Assembly: GCF_921293095.1 (NCBI RefSeq)
Contig: NC_060251.1
Coordinates: 64,249,585-64,313,584 of the forward strand
Length of the DNA: 64,000 nt
Direction of reading: 5' to 3'
DNA from: Ischnura elegans
Lineage: Eukaryota > Arthropoda > Insecta > Odonata > Coenagrionidae
A program made the translations under genes and the position numbers. The notes beneath the pieces are model-generated. The model searched no databases and was not told where the DNA came from. It was given only the letters and a program-made list of their open reading frames with translations. Within the stretch, counting starts at the first letter, position 1, and every line of letters begins with the position of its first letter. Of the stretch, positions 62,537 through 64,000 are shown piece by piece.

Positions 62537-62956
62537 CTCTGGTGCTCCGTGAGGAGAAGGGCTGCCTTGACCGGATGACCCTTGAGGGGCTGACGGCGCC
62601 TCGCGGTCTGCGGCATCCTCTTCGGCGCCGCTCCCGGCCGCCTGCTGCGCCTCCTGGCGGGGGGCGGGCGAAGAAGGTTCTCCGTTGCTGGTGGGCTCCG
62701 CCTCGGTGGCGGTGGGCGAGGAGGACGCGGGGAGCAGTCGGATCACGTGGGTTGGGGGCGGCGGGGGCGGGGTCTGCCGGTGGTGGTGTATGTTGGCGGC
62801 GGTGGCGTGGAGGTGGTGGTGGTGGGGGTGGTGCGGGAGGCCCTCGAAGCAGTTCATGGCGGGAGCGGAGGAGGCGAGGGGCGGGGATAGCGATGATGCG
62901 GAGATGGCTGCCGTGTCCGCCCACAGGACGCTGGTCGGCTCGCCCCCGGATCTCAT
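62537..62956 (-). CDS. hb: hunchback, first coding exon
   Basis: This exon encodes the N-terminal 140 residues of Hunchback, starting MRSGGEPTSVLWADTAAI and ending SPSPHGAPE. The donor is GAG|GTGAGC at 62537/62536, phase 0, and it joins the zinc-finger exon at 57543. Low-complexity His, Pro and Ala/Ser tracts dominate (around LPHHPHHHHLHATAAN and TPPPPPPTHV). No zinc finger is present in this part. The start was chosen because the ORF opens 17 nt downstream of a convincing acceptor (TTCTCCTTTCAG, exon boundary at 62973), so the ATG lies in the second or a later exon of the transcript. An in-frame alternative start is Met34 (MNCFEGLP). The intervening intron is 57544-62536. Confidence 0.88.
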
Positions 62957-62961
62957 CTCAT
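62953..62961 (-). promoter_or_regulatory. two-codon uORF overlapping the hunchback start codon
   Basis: On the minus strand the 5' leader reads ATGAGATGAGATCC. The first ATG (62961-62959) opens M-R-stop, and its TGA (62955-62953) overlaps the main ATG (62956-62954) as ATGA. Both ATGs have a G at -3. This arrangement suggests leaky scanning or termination-reinitiation at the hb start. The sequence is directly visible; translational relevance is inference. Confidence 0.5.
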
Positions 62962-62973
62962 CTCAGCAGCCGC

Positions 62974-62990
62974 CTGAAAGGAGAAGAAAG
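62974..62990 (-). other. 3' splice site upstream of the hunchback ATG
   Basis: The minus strand shows a pyrimidine-rich run ending CTTTCAG directly before GCGGCTGCTGAG, 17 nt upstream of the main ATG. This implies a noncoding 5' exon and hence the promoter further right, within 62,991-64,000 or beyond the window. No core promoter could be recognised there. Confidence 0.6.
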
Positions 62991-64000
62991 TGGACACTCC
63001 CTTTAACACACATGAAATAAATAAGGTGGCACCTGGCGTTACCTTGCGGATTCTATAGCTGAAAACAAGAGCGCAATAACCGATTCATAACCAAAGATAG
63101 AAAAATCTTAATTGTTCAGGAAAAAATCTATAAGAACAAAATAACATTATTCAGTTTGCAGGCATATTAATTACAAAGTAGATGATTACAAAAATATAAG
63201 CTTTTCATTTTTTGAAATGTCTATGCATACATTTTTCCCATTCTTAACACAAAAATGCATGTACCTGAGTAAACAAGGGCAATTTGCGTTATACACCAAG
63301 CCTGATTTGATACAACACAAGAAACTTTTGCATTCTTAACTTAACAAATGACAAAATGGTACGGAAAAAGAGGAACGATTATGACCAGAACACAAATTGG
63401 AAAAAATAAAAGGAATAAAGGTGAAATTTCGAGAAAAATATAAAAAACAATGGTTCTTGCACGGAGACAGTAGAACGTAAGGTTTCAACAATGTCTGATG
63501 AACTTATTTGGTACTTATTGTTGGAAAAAAACAATGTCTTCTGGTAATGCGGAAATCTCATTCTTGCAAAAATTGGTCAAAATATGGTATTCAAATATCG
63601 AATATTGGGCATTGGCTCTTGCACCAAGGACCTCAATTCATGCTGAACTAACAAGAATAAACTTCCACAGGATGATTTATTGTGACAAAAACTAGGGTTT
63701 CGTCGAACGGTTGACATCTTCAGGTGAGCACTTTACAGAACATGATTTGCTCATCTGACGATTTTGACTGTTCAGCGAAACTATGCTCCTGTATTAACTC
63801 ATCCAGGAGAAGTTTACTAAGTTTTTTCTTGGCGATTGAACACATTCAGGCTTAATGTTTCCGGTTTAACTTTACGGAATCACAATACAAATATTAAAAT
63901 AAAATTCACTTTGTACATTCCACACGGACCAAATATCATTCCCATTCAATAAAAATCATTACCAACCATGATTTCGACTTTTATGTCATTTCATATACCT
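62991..64000. other. hunchback upstream/intronic sequence, nothing specific recognised
   Basis: AT-rich sequence without a credible coding region. It probably belongs to the first hb intron or 5' flank. No transposon termini with target duplications were seen. Confidence 0.5.

Noticed and set aside
62680-62960. Plus-strand Gly/Val-rich ORFs
   Set aside because: Antisense of the His/Pro-rich first hunchback coding exon.
1-64000. CRISPR arrays, operons, bacterial promoters
   Set aside because: Spliced metazoan genes and insect transposons show nuclear eukaryotic DNA; none of the direct repeats has a regular repeat-spacer layout.

Overview
The window is eukaryotic nuclear DNA from an insect. 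It has three spliced protein genes with canonical GT-AG introns, all with insect or metazoan orthologues, sitting in AT-rich sequence that is densely loaded with small DNA transposons. The species cannot be fixed from this sequence. A Hunchback protein with an extra central zinc finger, long introns and heavy MITE content would fit a non-dipteran, possibly hemimetabolous, insect (inference).

Layout. (1) 1-25,664, minus strand: the 5' part of hyd (UBR5-type HECT E3 ubiquitin ligase). Nine coding exons with compatible phases give the first ~684 residues, including the UBA domain and the start of the RCC1-like region; the UBR box and HECT parts lie beyond the left edge. (2) 25,665-26,661: a ~1 kb gap between two divergent start codons, probably a shared promoter region. 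(3) 26,662-48,789, plus strand: a complete 12-exon gene for a 586-residue MFS transporter of the SLC18B1 (vesicular polyamine transporter-like) family. (4) 48,790-55,155: convergent 3' flanks. (5) 55,156-62,973, minus strand: the gap gene hunchback, with two coding exons giving 935 residues. A strong splice acceptor just upstream of its ATG shows that at least one further 5' exon lies to the right.

The introns are a transposon archive. Several pogo/Tigger-like elements with TA target duplications share a recurring terminal theme (CAGT-n-CTCG followed by a short palindromic AT run). A set of hAT-type elements has clean 8-bp target duplications (29,946; 32,213; 37,461; 61,690). There is also an internally deleted mariner (39,580-40,527), tRNA-derived SINEs (one head-to-head pair), and foldback elements with arms up to ~215 bp. 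A group of five palindromic insertions in the transporter introns carries a common core resembling the hammerhead-ribozyme signature (CTGANGA, a short stem, GAAAC, then GTC or GTT), as known for Penelope-like retroelements. A 3.6-kb element in hyd intron 3 and a 1.7-kb hAT element in the transporter gene share a ~1 kb core but have unrelated termini.

Functionally the three genes are not an operon-like unit. hyd and the transporter are divergent neighbours that may share a promoter. The transporter and hunchback are convergent. hunchback is the developmental regulator of the region.
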